This document shows positions 31,991 through 63,003 of a stretch of DNA of 64,000 nt, piece after piece. The notes beneath the pieces are model-generated. The model was not told where the DNA came from and did no database searches. It saw only the letters and a list, made by a program, of their open reading frames with translations. Each line of letters opens with the position of its first letter. Position 1 is the first letter of the stretch. Origin of the DNA: Xestospongia bergquistia (lineage: Eukaryota; Porifera; Demospongiae; Haplosclerida; Petrosiidae); the NCBI GenBank assembly GCA_963965975.1, contig OZ014414.1:8489230-8553229 (forward strand). The letters are read 5' to 3'. Both the position numbers and the translations under genes were made by a program.

Positions 31991-34394
31991 TGACTAGTAA
32001 AGGAACAAACAGAATGATGTATGGGATAGCTTCCATTAACAGGAGCAGGCTAGCTAGGTAGATACATAGTGTGTGAATAGATAGTTTGGATAGCACATCT
32101 GTATGACATTCAATACTTACAATACACATGTCTAAACATTATGTCATTCTATATTGTATTATACCTACTATGGGAGAATAGCCAGGAAATGTGTCTAAGC
32201 AATTTACTTCTGTAGTAAACACAGTATTGTAATTAAGGTAGAATCCTGATAAAAACATGTTCATGTACATGTACACGGCAAGCAGATGAGAGGAGTGGTA
32301 TTATCTTATCACTATCTTGTGTACTACATTGTGTTGTATCAAAGGATGATCATGACTGTTAACAACAAGAAAAACTAATGGTATTGTTCATTATGGACTT
32401 GCAAAATGGTGGGAAGTTAATATATACATGTTGTAAATCTCATTTTCTTATGGTGCATTAGTATAGTGACTATGAATATTTAATAAGTTGTATTGCACTT
32501 ATGCTACAAATAGTATTGTTGTGGTCTATGAATATGTAATAAGTCTTGTAAGTGCATTGTATGCAAAACAATACCAAATTACAAGTTTTCTTACAAAACA
32601 ATGGTGAATTAAAAAGTTTTTGTTATTGTGGTCAATAATCTTGTAAATGTATTGTATACAAAACAATAGCAAATTACAAGTCTTGTTGCTATGACGATGA
32701 ATATGTAATAATGGTATAATTGACTGCAAAACAATAATAACACAACTGTGGTTATGCTGTGATCAATGACCATGTAATAGGTCTTATGATTGATTGTATT
32801 ACGAAGTGTCATGATTGTAGTGCAACAAGTGTTGTAGATATTGTTTGTCCTCTTGTTTCCATAGTTACACGTATGTTGTGTTCAAGAATTTATAAACTTG
32901 TTAACTACTATAAAGGATATCTTTCCCATTACATGTGTGTATATAACATAGTTGATTTAAGGATATTACTAAGATTTGCCCTAATATAGAAGTCATTGAG
33001 ATCAAAAACTATGTTACTACACAAACTGTAGATACTAAACAACAAACTTACAATGTAAATTGTCTCTAATTGTGCATGAGTGTGTATGTGTGTGTGACCT
33101 CAATAATGTTATCTATTTAATTTGAACTAGTAGCAATAAACCCATCATTTAAACTTATACATTTTTATTATGAAAAAAGGAAAGTTTGAACAAGTACATC
33201 TACCTTTCCATCTATCCATTCATCTATATATCCATTCTATTCATCCATCCATCCATTCATTAATCAATTCATTCATTCACCATAACATGTTAACAGGGTC
33301 CATTTACCACAGGTGTTATGCCTGTCACCAGGTAATAATATTACTCTATTAATTAGTAAGAATCCACTCAAGTTTCTCTCCAGTGCAAACATCAGGGAAG
33401 CTGTACACCTGACTCGACTTTAGTTCCCACAATTCAACAACCTTACAAGAACTTATGTATCATTGTGGTTAATAACATATAAAATTTTAATTGAATTAGA
33501 CAGTGAACAGGTTAGTATGGTTTGGTAATGCATGTATGTACTGTGTAAGACTTATATGCGTATATATTTAAATGGTAAGTGTCACAATATTAACATAACG
33601 TCATTTTCTTATCGTCTCTGATCTGATTAAGGTTTTCAATTATGTCATTTAAAAGATGGCTATCACACATATGATCTCATACTTGTTTGTGTGAAATTGT
33701 ATAACCAATAGCAATATTATTAATATAATTGTCTATGTAAATATTAAATTATATAATTATCTTGTACAGTTTAATTAGCCATCCATTCTTTCTATCACAA
33801 AGCCATCTGGACCATTCATCATTTGTCAGCTTCCGTTCCCTGCATAATAACTAGTACTCTTATAATTGCATACTCTATTCAACTGCCAAATTCATTCAAT
33901 CCAAAACAACCTAGTCCTTTTTTTCCCCTTCAACTATCCCATGATGATATTATATTACATTTATTCAATCTTTAACATGAATGGACTGTAAGTACACATG
34001 ATATCACTGTGAGATCACATCCCTTAACATGGACTTCAACAGCTGCAACCTGATGTCACCAATACAACAGCTATATATATCAAATTACCATATATTGTAT
34101 TGTTAAATTAATACAGAGAGTATAGTACATTACTCTCTGTACTTGAGGTCAAGATAATACAAGGTTTAAAGTATAGCGTATTATTGTTACTATCAAAATT
34201 GTTTTTATATTTTATCTAGATTGGAAAATTCATTTTTATTTTTTGTGGTCAACTGAAAGTTAATCTTGTATATATAATTGTTTTGTCGTTATGTACGTTA
34301 TTAGTATCATAATTATGTAAACAATTGATATATTGTAATTGTGGTGTAATGGGATGTATGATCTTGTAATGACTAATGACTATAATTATTGCAT

Positions 34395-34600
34395 GAAACA
34401 ATGGGGTCTTTTAATTGTAATCAATGAATATATAATGAGCATGTTACCTTGTAAACAAGTAGATTATGAAACAATGGGGTCTTTTAATTGTAATCAATGA
34501 ATATATAATGAGCATACTACCTTGTAAACAAGTAGATTATGAAACAATGGGATCTTTTAATTGTAATCAATGAATATATAATGAGCATGTTATTTTGTCT
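34395..34600. repeat. 73-bp tandem repeat, ~2.8 copies
   Basis: Unit GAAACAATGGGGTCTTTTAA ... AAACAAGTAGATTAT starts at 34395, 34468 and 34541, nearly identical each time. Confidence 0.9.
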
Positions 34601-35940
34601 TGCAATTGTGGTTAATGACTCATTGTATTATGTAATACATCTTTTGTAATGTTTTGTAAAGATTGTTATCAATGTATTGTTAATCATTAATTGTCTTGTT
34701 AATTGCAATAATTAATATGTGTGACTTATTGTCTAGTATTATTAAGTCATCTTTGTTATTTAATTCATTTGAAAATAGCAAAATCACAAAAAATGAATGA
34801 TTGATTATGACATTATGAGAAAATGGTTGACTGAAAAATAATTACATGATATTATACTTATAATTAGAAACATTATGACATACAGGAATACATAGAAATG
34901 ATAGTAATAGTAGTACATTATTGAATAATTTAAAAGCAGTTAATTAACCAAGTTAATTAACTATTATTTTATAAACCTAGCAAAGAGTGATAGTTGTCAG
35001 TATAATAACAATAGACTGGGTGAGAGGGAATTGGAAAAACTAGTCAAAGAAAATAAAGAAATCAAAAAGAAAACAAACGTTCATTGGTACAAATGATACC
35101 TAAATGTTCATGGACAAAAAGATCATGTTGACTTACATAAAGGGTCTATAAAACCCTACAAATTAACAGATGAAAACTTGATTGAGAAGGAAAAAATACA
35201 GATATTATAATACAGACGTATGGCAAAAAACAAGTGACAAGAATACACTGTCAAAGATAGAAATACAAATGGTTGCCTTTAGTGCAACTCTATTTCTTTA
35301 CAAGGGGAAGGTGATTTAATTGGGTATTGTTTGAAACGATATATGATACATTGAAACAACAAAAGTAAAATGGGCGGAGGCTATGGGTGTGGCTTAACAG
35401 TTCCTTAAGTGAAGAGGAAGTTTAAATTTACAAGTGACTTGCACAACAGGAGAAAATTGAGAAAGAAAGAGAATGAAATTGGAGACTGCCTGTGCTGTTT
35501 GTGTGAAATATTGGTGAGTGATGGAATGGGTTTCAGCCTGACTGGTTCTGGAATGAGGATGAAAAGAAGACATAATTAAAGAAAATTTACTAATACTTCA
35601 AAACTATTTAACAAACAAGATCCATGAGAACATATGATAATACAATTTTAGTTGAAACAATAAACAAACCACAATATAGAAAAAGATAAAGTTGGTCTCA
35701 ACCACAAACTACACGACCAGAACTACTTCTATCGCCATAACAACCAAATTTCTCAAGCTATGCAATATATTAGACGAGCAGTCATTAGTATTGTTAATAT
35801 GACATATAGGTGGGACCCAGGAGTGACCAGTTATTGCTGTGACAAGACCAAAACCTCAAACAAGGAGACCAAAACCATGTGTCTAATAAAAATTGATTTT
35901 CATTATAGTAAGCCACTAGACTAGCCAGTTTGTTACTCTA

Positions 35941-36345
35941 GACTACCGATTATAATCAATATGTTAATATTACTAAAATCTAGACTAGTGAACATCAATA
36001 CTTACCCAAAAGGTACCATAGTGACTTAACATTACTAAAATCTAGACTAGTGAACATCAATACTTACCCAAAAGTTACCATAGTGACCTACCATTAGTAA
36101 AGTCTAGACTAGTGAACATCAGTACTTACCCAAAAGTTACCATAGTGACCTATCATTAGTAAAGTCTAGACTAGTGAACATCAGTACTTACCCAAAAGTT
36201 ACCATAGTGACCCACCATTAGTAAAGTCTAGACTAGTGAACATCAGTACTTACTACAGTGACCTAGGATAGCTACTATTAATAAGTTCTAGACTAGTAAA
36301 CATCAGTACTCACCACAATGACTTAGGATAACTAACATATGCCTA
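35941..36345. repeat. 60-bp satellite array, ~6 diverged units
   Basis: Plus strand reads TCTAGACTAGTGAACATCAG, TACTTACC, TAGTGACC units with indels. This is the reverse orientation of the GTAAGTACTGATG form. Confidence 0.9.
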
Positions 36346-36965
36346 TAGACTAATAAACATCATTAAAACAACACTTATCAAGTTCTGAAAAACATCTTTT
36401 AGTCATCAGATTAGCTTTCACATGACACATAGTAAATACAATCAATACAAGGTCAATATCGTATAACAATTAACACACAATATAGCTCATGAAAGTTGGC
36501 TAAGGAGCTAATTGCCTTAAAGCCACACCAAGAACCAGTAGTAACCAGAATACATACAAATGACACAGCAACAGTTTCCATGATCTTGGCATATATAGAT
36601 AAAAACACGCTTAGTTATTATGCTAAACTCATTGTGTTTGGAGATGAGATTTGGCTGTTAAAAGCGATGCAAGCGTTTGACATGCGCTAAGTAATTCACA
36701 TATTGATATTAACTCAAATATGCTTGCCATATGCAGAGATAATAATAACACTACATATAACATTTATAGTAATGCAGAGGATGTGCAGATGGATATGTAC
36801 ATGTTGTATGCAAGATAAGACTATAACAGGTAGACAGATAATTAGCAAGATGGTACATAATTTAGATAAATACAGACATAATGACAATGCTTACAATGAT
36901 AAGACAAGCAGACAGACAGTTTAAGAATAAGCACAGACATACTTACAAAGATAAACCACGTCTAG

Positions 36966-56599
<19,634 letters not shown>

Positions 56600-57092
56600 C
56601 ATGTACATTTGTATTGTTATTGTGATATTAAGATACTTACCAAAATGTATAGAATTGTTAAAAAGCAGAAGTAAAGTAGTTAATTTATACACAAAGTGTC
56701 TAACTGATAACATTCTAAATTCAGAAATGAATTCAGAGACAAAAATTTAACTATACATCTAAAATTCAAAAAGGAAGTCCTAATTTGAATTCAAATTTTG
56801 TTTTAAACAATATCTATACCAAAACCATCCAATGAACTTCGTGTCTGAACTGTTTTGGTATCATACAAGTTTAAAATAAAATTTGAAACATTCACATATA
56901 TCACATCAAAATTAGAATTGTGACATTAATATTATCACTTTTAATTGTAACAATATTTAAATATCTGAAACATATCAGATTTCAGTTAATAAAATGTTGT
57001 TAAAAATGAGTACATATTATATATAAATATATTTGATAAATACTATTATAATTATATAAATACATTTTATATTAGGTTTAAAAGATATATTA
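56600..57092. other. Convergent 3' intergenic, SUPT3H to MGME1
   Basis: 493 bp of AT-rich sequence between two stop codons facing each other. No gene or repeat was recognised. Confidence 0.5.
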
Positions 57093-57746
57093 TTATGTAA
57101 CTATATCTGTCAAATCATGTGCAAACTGGGTCTTATACTGGTCTAACCGGTCTATCCACTTTTCCCAGTAATAATGACACTGGGTGGAGTCAAGGATATG
57201 GGTGTGTGCCTGTGCACCAGTTGGATACACTACGGCTATCAATACATTCTCCACCTACATTGAGATAAAATCTCTTTATAGCGGACATTAGGAGATTTTA
57301 GACACTGTCCTTATAATATTGAGGTGTCCTCAATATTAAGGCTGAAAATCGTGGTTAATGATGTAATCATGTGTCATGTTACATTATTAACTGATCCTTA
57401 TAACATAAAGCTTAAAACCTAAAAATAGTAACATATGATGGCTTGTTACTATTTTTAGAAGCTATACAGTCATATGGAGAACGACTCTAAAAAACAGTTC
57501 CAGATTGTTACCATGGTGATCCAATTCTACCTAATTGCAGTACTGAAATACACATGTATGTATAACAACCACCCATCATGCATAACTCCACCCACATTAC
57601 CTTAAAAGGATATCTACTGTCGTTGTTAATAGCTCCAGCATAGGCCACTGTTTGTAATGGATAGTCATAAAGGTCATCTAATGTAGGCTTGGGTTTAATA
57701 GAAGTTTTCCAATCGATAACATGTAACTGATCTCTGGAGAGAGAGG

Positions 57747-57784
<38 letters not shown>

Positions 57785-59993
57785 AAACATAAACAATCAT
57801 AGAGGAACTAGAAAATAAATCCAATCTTTATAACTAACCTGTACTTTGCTATACAATCAACTGTACCACTATAACCCAACTCATCATGTTTGATCACACC
57901 CTCTGTTACCATGACTTCAGATATCTGATCCAAGACACTTTGAATACTTTCCCAATAACGATAATTCTTATAAAGTTCTTCATAAGAAACAGTATTAGTC
58001 GGAGATAAAGAAGAACGGAGAGAAGAGAATCCTTGATCTAATGAGTGCAACATACTCCATTCATCTTGATATGATAGTTCAGAAGAAGAAGTGGTAAAAG
58101 ATGATTGGACTTCAATGTTATTAGAGTTACTAATAGTATTACTAGTTGTCTTGTTAATAGTACCATTTGATACATGGTGTATTGGTTGAAGTTTGTATGT
58201 TACGTCTCCTCTCTTTCTTCTTCTCGCATTGTATGTACTGGAAGGAGTGTTTGGATGTCTATCTTGTAATTTATCTTCAAGTAACTATAAAATAATGATC
58301 TGTTATATCTCTACATCATATCAACCAATGTTAATTATATTGTATATGTATATTAGAAATTCTAGAGAACATCAGTACTTACCTTAGGATTAGACTCATA
58401 CCTATGTGTTTAGTGAAGCGAATGTCTGGGTATGAGGCTAATCTAAGGATAAGTTAGTTTCACTTAATGGGAAAATAGATGTCCTTTTTCACATTAGGCA
58501 AGTGAGATCTGGACATGAGACTTAGGATAAAGTTACATGTAAATATATTTACAATAGTAACCTTAAATATGTACATATACATGTAACAACCATTACATTA
58601 GGGTATGTACATGTAACATCCATTACGTTAGGGTATGTACATGACATACCTTGATGTGATGATTGTAACATGTACATACCCTAATGTAATGGTTGTTACA
58701 TGTACATACCTTAATGTAATGGTTGTTACGTTATAATCATCACATTAAGGTACTCCTTTCTTTCAATGTTTGTACCTTATGAAACTTTTTTCCACTTTGT
58801 ATTACTTCTTGTCTCCATTCCTGATATCCTTTCTCTCCATATTCCTGTATCATACTCTGACGCCAGTTATGTAAACCAAACCAGCTGTTACGTGGCATAG
58901 TATCTCGTAAAATGGTAGTAACACTCGGCAACTTGTACTTCTCTTGAGAAGGTGACCGAAAAACATAATATCGACCATCTCTGCTATCCTCTTTATTGAT
59001 ATAGGTATCTGGAGCAGCTGAAAATTACAAGAAAGGATATCATATGAGAGACACATTTCTATTAAAGATGTGGGTATTCTACTGGTATTGCAATGCCATA
59101 CTTTAATGTGAAATTAATACTGTCTAGGACCTTATTCTAAAATTTGAAACCCACATGTAATTCATGTTCCATTGAATAATGGTATCCATTACTGTGAGGA
59201 TGAGCTAATGTGTTCTATGAAATGATACTAAGTAGATGTAGTAGATATAATAATGTTCTTCTTAACATTGTATTAGATAATAGAGAGTAGTAATTCTATG
59301 AAATTGATATGCCAATATTGCTATTAAATGAAGTCATAATAAGGTTACATGAAGTACATATACATTGTACATATATATACACAAGTAGGCCATATATTAT
59401 AATATAGGTTATTAATATACAATATAATGACAACTATACTATGACAAGCTAATAGATGTTTCTGTTAACTAGACTATAAATGTTACCAGAAATCTGAGAG
59501 TCTGTAATAAAAAAGAGGCTTTAATTTGGTGTTATTAAGTCAATTAAACACATCAGTAACATCAGTGTAATGAGTACATAATATGACAATGTTAGATGTA
59601 CATGAATTAACACGGAACCAACTAACCTGTTGGACAATTTTCATTATTACTGCTATATAGATCATTAAAATTTGTATGTTGTGACTTCTCTTGTTTATAA
59701 GTATTTTCATTAAGTTCTGCTACAGGAGGTTTGATCGAGTGGAATTGGCCGAGAAATGGGTAACTTGTACGTGGTGGTTTGTTGTTGTCTTCTACCTGAG
59801 CATCAGAACAAGACACTTCTTTTTTCTTTCTTCTTTTCACCTTATTACTCTTTGTTGCATACCCAGCCAATGGAGGGAAGCTGGAGGCAGTCTGGAGTAG
59901 TGGTAGTTTAGCTCGACCCACTGCTAATTGTCCAGTTGTCTTGAAGTAGAGAGCTGGTACATAACGCCTCCAATTGATCCATGCCCGCCTCAT
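57093..59993 (-). CDS. MGME1: Mitochondrial genome maintenance exonuclease 1
   Basis: Single-strand DNA exonuclease of the PD-(D/E)XK class that processes mitochondrial DNA flaps. Exons: 59627-59993, 58776-59017, 57839-58284, 57601-57733, 57093-57254. They sum to 1350 nt (449 aa). The chosen start MRRAWINWRRYVPALYFKT is arginine-rich and free of acids, a good matrix-targeting presequence; an in-frame ATG at 60080 is less likely. RYYVFRSPSQEKYKLPSVTT and NSWFGLHNWRQSMI precede the nuclease core. The core runs GYSGTVDCIAKY, HVIDWKTS and KPKPTLDDLYDYPLQTVAY, which carries the catalytic D, D and K. The last exon (VENVLIAVVYPTGAQAHTHI, then YYWEKWIDRL) matches the vertebrate C-terminus. A lysine/arginine-rich stretch (KVKRRKKK) follows the presequence. 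Shares a 187-bp promoter with DNAJB13. Confidence 0.93.
57735..57783. repeat. GA/CT microsatellite at MGME1 exon 4 acceptor
   Basis: GAGAGAGGGGGAGAGAG on plus, that is a CT tract ending CTCTCCAG at the exon 4 acceptor on the gene strand. Confidence 0.9.
58545..58750. repeat. Inverted and direct repeats of a TGTACATACCCTAATGTAATGG motif in MGME1 intron 2
   Basis: ATGTAACATCCATTACGTTA / GGGTATGTACAT blocks at 58575-58645 are answered by reverse-complement copies at 58650-58735. This makes an imperfect inverted repeat of ~80-bp arms, likely a hairpin. Confidence 0.6.
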
Positions 59994-60180
59994 TGTTATA
60001 TCACTCAGAAATGAGTTGATACAACACTGCTGCTCAGTTCTGACAGCAGTCTCTCCCTCATATATGCAAAACCAAGTCACTAAAGGGTTAATTATTGTGT
60101 TACTTATCGTAGCTCAGTATATTTATCCGTGTTATTTCCGTTCATCTTAACAACCAGGGTAGCAACGTTTTCAGTCCATT
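59994..60180. promoter_or_regulatory. Bidirectional promoter MGME1/DNAJB13
   Basis: Only 187 bp separate the divergent start codons, so core promoters must overlap. AGCAAC at 60161-60166 fits an RFX X-box half-site (RGYAAC) with a weak left partner ACAACC. This would suit a ciliary gene such as DNAJB13. Weak evidence only. Confidence 0.5.
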
Positions 60181-61882
60181 ATGGGAAAGGACTATTATGT
60201 TATTTTAGGCATCACAAGAAATGCCTCATTATCTGATGTACAAAAGGCGTAAGCTCCTGATAACGAAGACAACATTGAAAATGATTTTATCTTTATCTTT
60301 GTAGATATCGTAAATTAGCACTCAAGTATCATTCTGATTGTAATAAGGATCCTGGTGCTACAGAAAAGTCAAAAGAAATAGCAGAAGCTTATGATGTATT
60401 GTGTAATGGTATGTAATACTTTATCATGATTCTGTGGTATCTCATGTCTATGTTCATTAATAGCATCTAGAAAAGCTATTTATGACAAGTTTGGAGAAGA
60501 AGGTTTGAAAAGAGGAATTCCTAATGCTGAAGGAGGTACTGAACGAAATTAGTTAATACATGAATGGATGGATAAATAGATGATGAATGGATTAATGAAC
60601 AGATAAATGGATGAAATGATGTTTAATTTTGTTATCTGTATTTACTACAGAATTCTCAGAGGGTTACACTTTTCATGGAGACGTCAATAGAGTTTTTAAG
60701 GAGTTCTTTGGTGAAAATAACCCTTTTGCAGGTTTGTCATCATTAATTCTGTTTGAACTCTTGATATTACATCTTTCTCTTGCTCTCTCCAGATTTCTTT
60801 CATCTTGAGAATAACACTGATATTGATGGTCATGTCACCTTTGGTGGTCTCAAAGGTCGTGCTCAACCCAAACAAGATCCACCTGTTGAACGAGATCTAC
60901 CACTTACATTAGAGGAAGTTTATAATGGCTGTACAAAGAAAATGAAAATATCACGAAAGGTAAGTATATGTTAACACTATTGTCATTATAGTAATGGTAG
61001 CTATCTAGTTCATATAGTATTGTATACAATACACATAGTTATGTACATGTATCTACTGGTATTAAAGGGTATGATAAATTAATGTACTAGTTATCCTATA
61101 TACTTGTAGTGTATTATAGTTAATACATGTAGTGATGTTCACTAAGATATTGTGTAAGTTAATTGTTTTATTTTGATAGGTTTTAAATGATGATGGTCAT
61201 ACAACAAGTACACGTGAGAAAATATTAACAATTACAATACAAAAAGGTTGGAAAGAAGGTACTCGTATTACATTCCCAAAAGAAGGAGATCAAGGACCCA
61301 ATAAAATCCCAGGTAACGACTAATATATTACATCTATTTATCATCACACATAGTAATCATTCTTCCATTGTATGTACATGTACATAACTACATGTATTAG
61401 CTCATACCTTCATTAATTCATTCTAAATTTTCCATTCTCATAGCTGACATTGTCTTTATAATAAAAGACCAACCACACCCCCAATATCATCGTGAAGGTC
61501 CTGACATTATCTACCAACCTATCATACCACTAGTCACTGTAAGGACATATAATATCTCTAACAATATAACAATATACTTGTAACAATAATACTAGTAACA
61601 TTAGTCATTATTTACTTTAATATTACTCTCTATTAACTTGTATTATCTCTATAGGCTTTGACAGGAGGTGCCATTGACTTAACCACTTTAGATGGACGTC
61701 AGATAAGAGTACCTGTTACAGATGTTATCAGTCCTGGTCATGAGACAAGAGTAAAAGGAGAAGGCATGCCTTTAGTGGATGATCCAAAGAATAAAGGAGA
61801 CCTGGTCATACATTATGATGTCTCATTTCCTACTGTACTTAATCCACAACAGAAAACACTCATTAGACAAGCACTAATATAA
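60181..61882 (+). CDS. DNAJB13: DnaJ homologue subfamily B member 13 (axonemal radial-spoke type)
   Basis: J-protein of motile cilia and sperm flagella, related to the radial-spoke protein RSP16. Exons: 60181-60248, 60305-60408, 60464-60535, 60651-60731, 60793-60959, 61180-61312, 61444-61538, 61655-61882. They sum to 948 nt (315 aa), the usual length. J domain at residues 1-70 ([20 protein letters not shown] ... [13 protein letters not shown]). The HPD motif reads HSD (residues 32-34), in line with the known loss of a proper HPD in this subfamily. G/F-poor middle: [20 protein letters not shown]-terminal peptide-binding domains: [39 protein letters not shown], then [20 protein letters not shown]. 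There is no zinc-finger domain, as expected for class B. The neighbour MGME1 is divergent. Confidence 0.95.
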
Positions 61883-63003
61883 CATGACATATTATATTAT
61901 TATAGTATGTGTATTTTTTTAATAATAATATACACTTCTAAAATCACAATACAACATTGTCTATAGTATTTAACTGATCTAACTACTAGACAACAAAATA
62001 GATTTCTGTTCTCTTTATACACAAAAATAAGATACTTATAAGTTCAGTCTTTAGTTTAAAACTAATTTAAATCACTTCAACTATTAACAGTTGAACTACA
62101 TCCTGTTTACATAATATTGTTAGTATAATCTACTGTAATTAAACCACTGTGTCTATTACATATGATACTAGTGATAGTATTATTAAAATCATTAATATGA
62201 ACACTTATTATAAAAACTATAGTCACTGGATCATAACTAAGTTGCTGCTAGAGTTTCTTTCTTTAGCCAGACTTTGAATATAGTGATGTTGTCTTGTGTA
62301 GCTAATAAATATTTATTAGCTACACAAGATCACTATTTAGGTCCTTATAATCTGAAGGGGATATATAGACACTGAGGAAGTCACAAGATATCACTACTTT
62401 TATCAATTTATCTTGTCTTTCAATAACTTACTCTTTATACTTTTCATTATCTTGTACAAATAATAAAAACAAATTTTAAACACTTTAAAATCAACAAGTG
62501 TTCAGCCATTTACTTTTATACATGTACATGCAGATATCATTCCATTTAGGGTTAATATTATATATATTATATATGTATACAATCTTTAAAATTTGATGAC
62601 AATTTATTATCTATATGATATTATACTCCTATCATCTATGTAAATTATCATAGTAGTAACAAGTATAGTTCATCTTAAGTACATTTATCATGTAGATATA
62701 CTACAGATTACAATTTGACTGTAATTATCAAATTTGTTGATTATAACATTAATAATAATAATATGGATCACACGTACATTTATATGATCATTACACCAGA
62801 CAATTCATAACAACTATTTCTATAATATATATGTAGAAGACAGAACAATGTATGAAGATCAAGTTTATCAATGCAGGCAAAAAATCTGTGATGTGTGTAA
62901 TTAGTAAGTTTGTTAATTTAAAAGATGTTACAGTCTACAAAACATATTTTAAGTTTGTATAGAATGTGTATTTTTTATAGGAGCAGTAAGTAGTCTGCAT
63001 GTT
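61883..63003. other. Convergent intergenic, DNAJB13 to the COR/Death gene
   Basis: 1.1 kb, AT-rich, with one strong palindrome (62281-62335). No coding content is recognised; it probably holds both 3' UTRs. Confidence 0.5.
62281..62335. repeat. 36-bp perfect palindrome with extended arms
   Basis: CTTGTGTAGCTAATAAAT is followed at once by its exact reverse complement (62293-62328). Outer TAGTGAT and ATCACTA arms add a further seven pairs after a 5-nt bulge. It could be a MITE remnant or a cruciform-forming site near the DNAJB13 3' end. Confidence 0.85.

Larger units (their letters stand above)
31090..36965. other. Intergenic, AGPAT 3' end to RUNX 3' end (convergent)
   Basis: 5.9 kb without a supported gene. 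It holds tandem arrays (listed separately), a loose repetition near 32480-32750 (AATATGTAATAAGTCTTGTAA and AAAACAATA...AATTACAAG), and scattered inverted AT motifs. Two open frames were noted but not called: a coiled-coil-like stretch near 35020-35090 (ERELEKLVKENKEIKKK) and an 86-codon frame at 35664-35924 without a good start. Both could be decayed exons. Confidence 0.5.

Noticed and set aside
31533..32129. 198-codon repetitive open frame on minus
   Set aside because: Product of the 60-bp GGAT-rich minisatellite, whose unit is a multiple of three; there is no domain content.
35664..35924. 86-codon open frame (HDQNYFYRHNNQISQAMQYI ...)
   Set aside because: Coding-like composition but no start, no splice partner and no recognised family; kept only as a note in the intergenic entry.
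36496..36690. 64-codon frame (MAKELIALKPHQEPVV...)
   Set aside because: Short, no family recognised, and no neighbouring exon; probably chance.
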